Shown here piece by piece: positions 63,119 to 64,000 of a stretch of 64,000 nt of DNA. The notes under the pieces were generated by a model, which saw only the letters and a program-made list of their open reading frames with translations, was not told the DNA's origin and did not search any database. A program made the position numbers and the translations under genes. The stretch lies in assembly GCF_000025325.1 (NCBI RefSeq), contig NC_013743.1, forward strand, positions 2,356,001-2,420,000, in the 5' to 3' direction. This DNA comes from Haloterrigena turkmenica DSM 5511 (GTDB lineage: Archaea; Halobacteriota; Halobacteria; Halobacteriales; Natrialbaceae). Position 1 is the first letter of the stretch, and each line of letters begins with the position of its first letter.

Positions 63119-64000
63119 AGTTGCTCACCGCCGTTCTCCATGTCCCACTCGCGGACGTCGTACTGCTTCTGCCTCCCGAGGCCGTTGCTGTCCTGCGGGT
63201 AGTCGATGAACTCCATGTCGAGGTCGTCGACCACGCTCTGGGTCGCCTTCTGGACGTGGACGACGCCCGACTTCGTCTCCTGCATCTGCGTCTCGGCGTC
63301 GAACCCGCTGGGCGTGATGATGTTCGCGCTCTCGCCGATCGCCAGCGGCTCGGTGCCGTCGGGCCAGTTCGGCGTCCTGTCCTCGCCGTGGAAGACCCCG
63401 CCCCAGTGGTAGGGCAGGAAGACCTCCTCGTCGTTGACGCGGTTGGTCACGTTGGCCTTCACGAGGATCGACCCCTTGTCGGCCGACGTGACGACGACGT
63501 GATCGTCGCCGCCGACGACGTCGAGTTCCTCGGCCAGACTGGGGCTGATCTCCGCGTACATGTGCGGCTGCCGGTCGGCGGTGTACTTGTTGTTCCGCGT
63601 CTCGGCGCCGCCGCCCTGATGTTCGACCTGTCTCCCTGACGTCATGATCACGGTCCGGCCGCTCTCGAAGTCGCTGCCGAGCTCCGTGTGGACCGCTGCG
63701 GTCGCCTGCTCCTGTACGCTCGCGTTGTTCTGATCGAGTCGCCAGAAGTTGGTCTGCTCGCCGTTGGCCGGCCACTCCTCGACCAGATCGGGTCGCGGAC
63801 TCTCGACGGGCTCGCGGTGGACCGGCACCGTGTCGATGAAGTTCCAGACGACCGCCCGGGCCTTTCCGCGCCCCGTCGGCGGGTCAGGCTGGGCGGCGTC
63901 GTACTCCTCGAACTCCGCGGGATCGACGTCCACCTGATCGCCGTACTGTTCGTTGACCGCCTGAGCCGCCTCGTACACCGACACGTCCTCGTCGAGGGCG
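63115..64000 (-). CDS. Molybdopterin oxidoreductase / formate dehydrogenase catalytic subunit, C-terminal part (partial)
   Basis: The gene runs off the window; about 295 C-terminal residues are visible. ALDEDVSVYEAAQAVNEQYGD precedes a region with GRGKARAVVWNFIDTVPVHREPVESPRPDLVE, the FdhA-like NFIDxxPxHREP core, then TSGRQVEHQGGGAETRNNKYTADRQPHMYAEISPSLAEEL, the C-terminal molybdopterin dinucleotide-binding domain pattern. It binds Mo or W bis-MGD. The catalytic Sec/Cys is in the missing part. The tungstate importer at 9-11.6 kb would fit its metal need. Confidence 0.85.
   Translation of the reverse strand, partial: ALDEDVSVYEAAQAVNEQYGDQVDVDPAEFEEYDAAQPDPPTGRGKARAVVWNFIDTVPVHREPVESPRPDLVEEWPANGEQTNFWRLDQNNASVQEQATAAVHTELGSDFESGRTVIMTSGRQVEHQGGGAETRNNKYTADRQPHMYAEISPSLAEELDVVGGDDHVVVTSADKGSILVKANVTNRVNDEEVFLPYHWGGVFHGEDRTPNWPDGTEPLAIGESANIITPSGFDAETQMQETKSGVVHVQKATQSVVDDLDMEFIDYPQDSNGLGRQKQYDVREWDMENGGEQL

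Overview
The window is chromosomal DNA of a haloarchaeon. The evidence is a GC-rich, strongly acidic proteome, topoisomerase VI, HMG-CoA synthase of the archaeal mevalonate route, Tat-type lipoprotein signals (RR motif plus AGC/AGGC-like lipobox), TATA boxes about 25-30 nt upstream of start codons (leaderless transcripts), many zinc-ribbon microproteins, and haloarchaeal families such as RdfA. The gene style suggests a Natrialbales-type genome, but that is inference.

Layout. 1-5 kb: end of top6B, top6A, a DedA protein, a frameshifted zinc-ribbon gene, an MBL hydrolase and an FAH-family enzyme. 4.8-5.5 kb: tRNA-Glu(TTC) followed by a palindromic element carrying copies of the tRNA 3' end. 5.5-12.4 kb: a GAF/PAS histidine kinase, a tungstate ABC transporter operon (tupA-tupB-tupC plus a ModE-like TOBE regulator) and a divergent Lrp regulator. 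12.4-24.6 kb: mostly housekeeping and conserved haloarchaeal genes (DUF309, AstE/AspA, response regulator, PQQ-type sugar dehydrogenase, glutaredoxin, pilin-like secreted protein, hmgB, AI-2E transporter, DUF2270). 24.8-29 kb: gcvPA-gcvPB, a PduO-type cobalamin adenosyltransferase, then tRNA-Val(CAC) followed by a second palindromic element with the same layout as the first. 29.5-34.2 kb: regulators, MaoC, MsrA, microproteins, a 600-bp AT-rich gene-poor stretch, and an apparent fusion of an RdfA N-terminus to the ATPase tail of an SMC-related protein.

34.2-37.3 kb: an IclR regulator divergent from an acyl-CoA dehydrogenase/MBL operon. 37.4-45 kb: a D-2-hydroxyacid dehydrogenase, a membrane-anchored sulfite-oxidase-like molybdoenzyme and a complete CUT1-type sugar ABC transporter (binding protein, two permeases, ATPase). 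46-58.8 kb: an acyl-CoA degradation island (Ser-type thiolase-like protein with OB-fold partner, double hot-dog MaoC, SDR, acyl-CoA synthetase, MFS, 3-hydroxyacyl-CoA dehydrogenase, enoyl-CoA hydratase, thiolase, acyl-CoA dehydrogenase), interrupted by a decayed IS6-type transposase and bordered by a frameshifted solo TnpB. 60.3-64 kb: the distal part of a formate-dehydrogenase-like operon (catalytic subunit cut by the window edge, Fe-S subunit, membrane protein, cytochrome b).

The tungstate transporter with its regulator could supply the W/Mo cofactor of the formate-dehydrogenase-like complex and the sulfite-oxidase-like enzyme; this link is inferred. The most unusual signals are the two tRNA-linked palindromic elements, the RdfA-SMC fusion, triloop palindromes inside coding genes, a diverged repeat shared by two convergent intergenic intervals, and paired operator-like palindromes upstream of tupA and of the acyl-CoA dehydrogenase.
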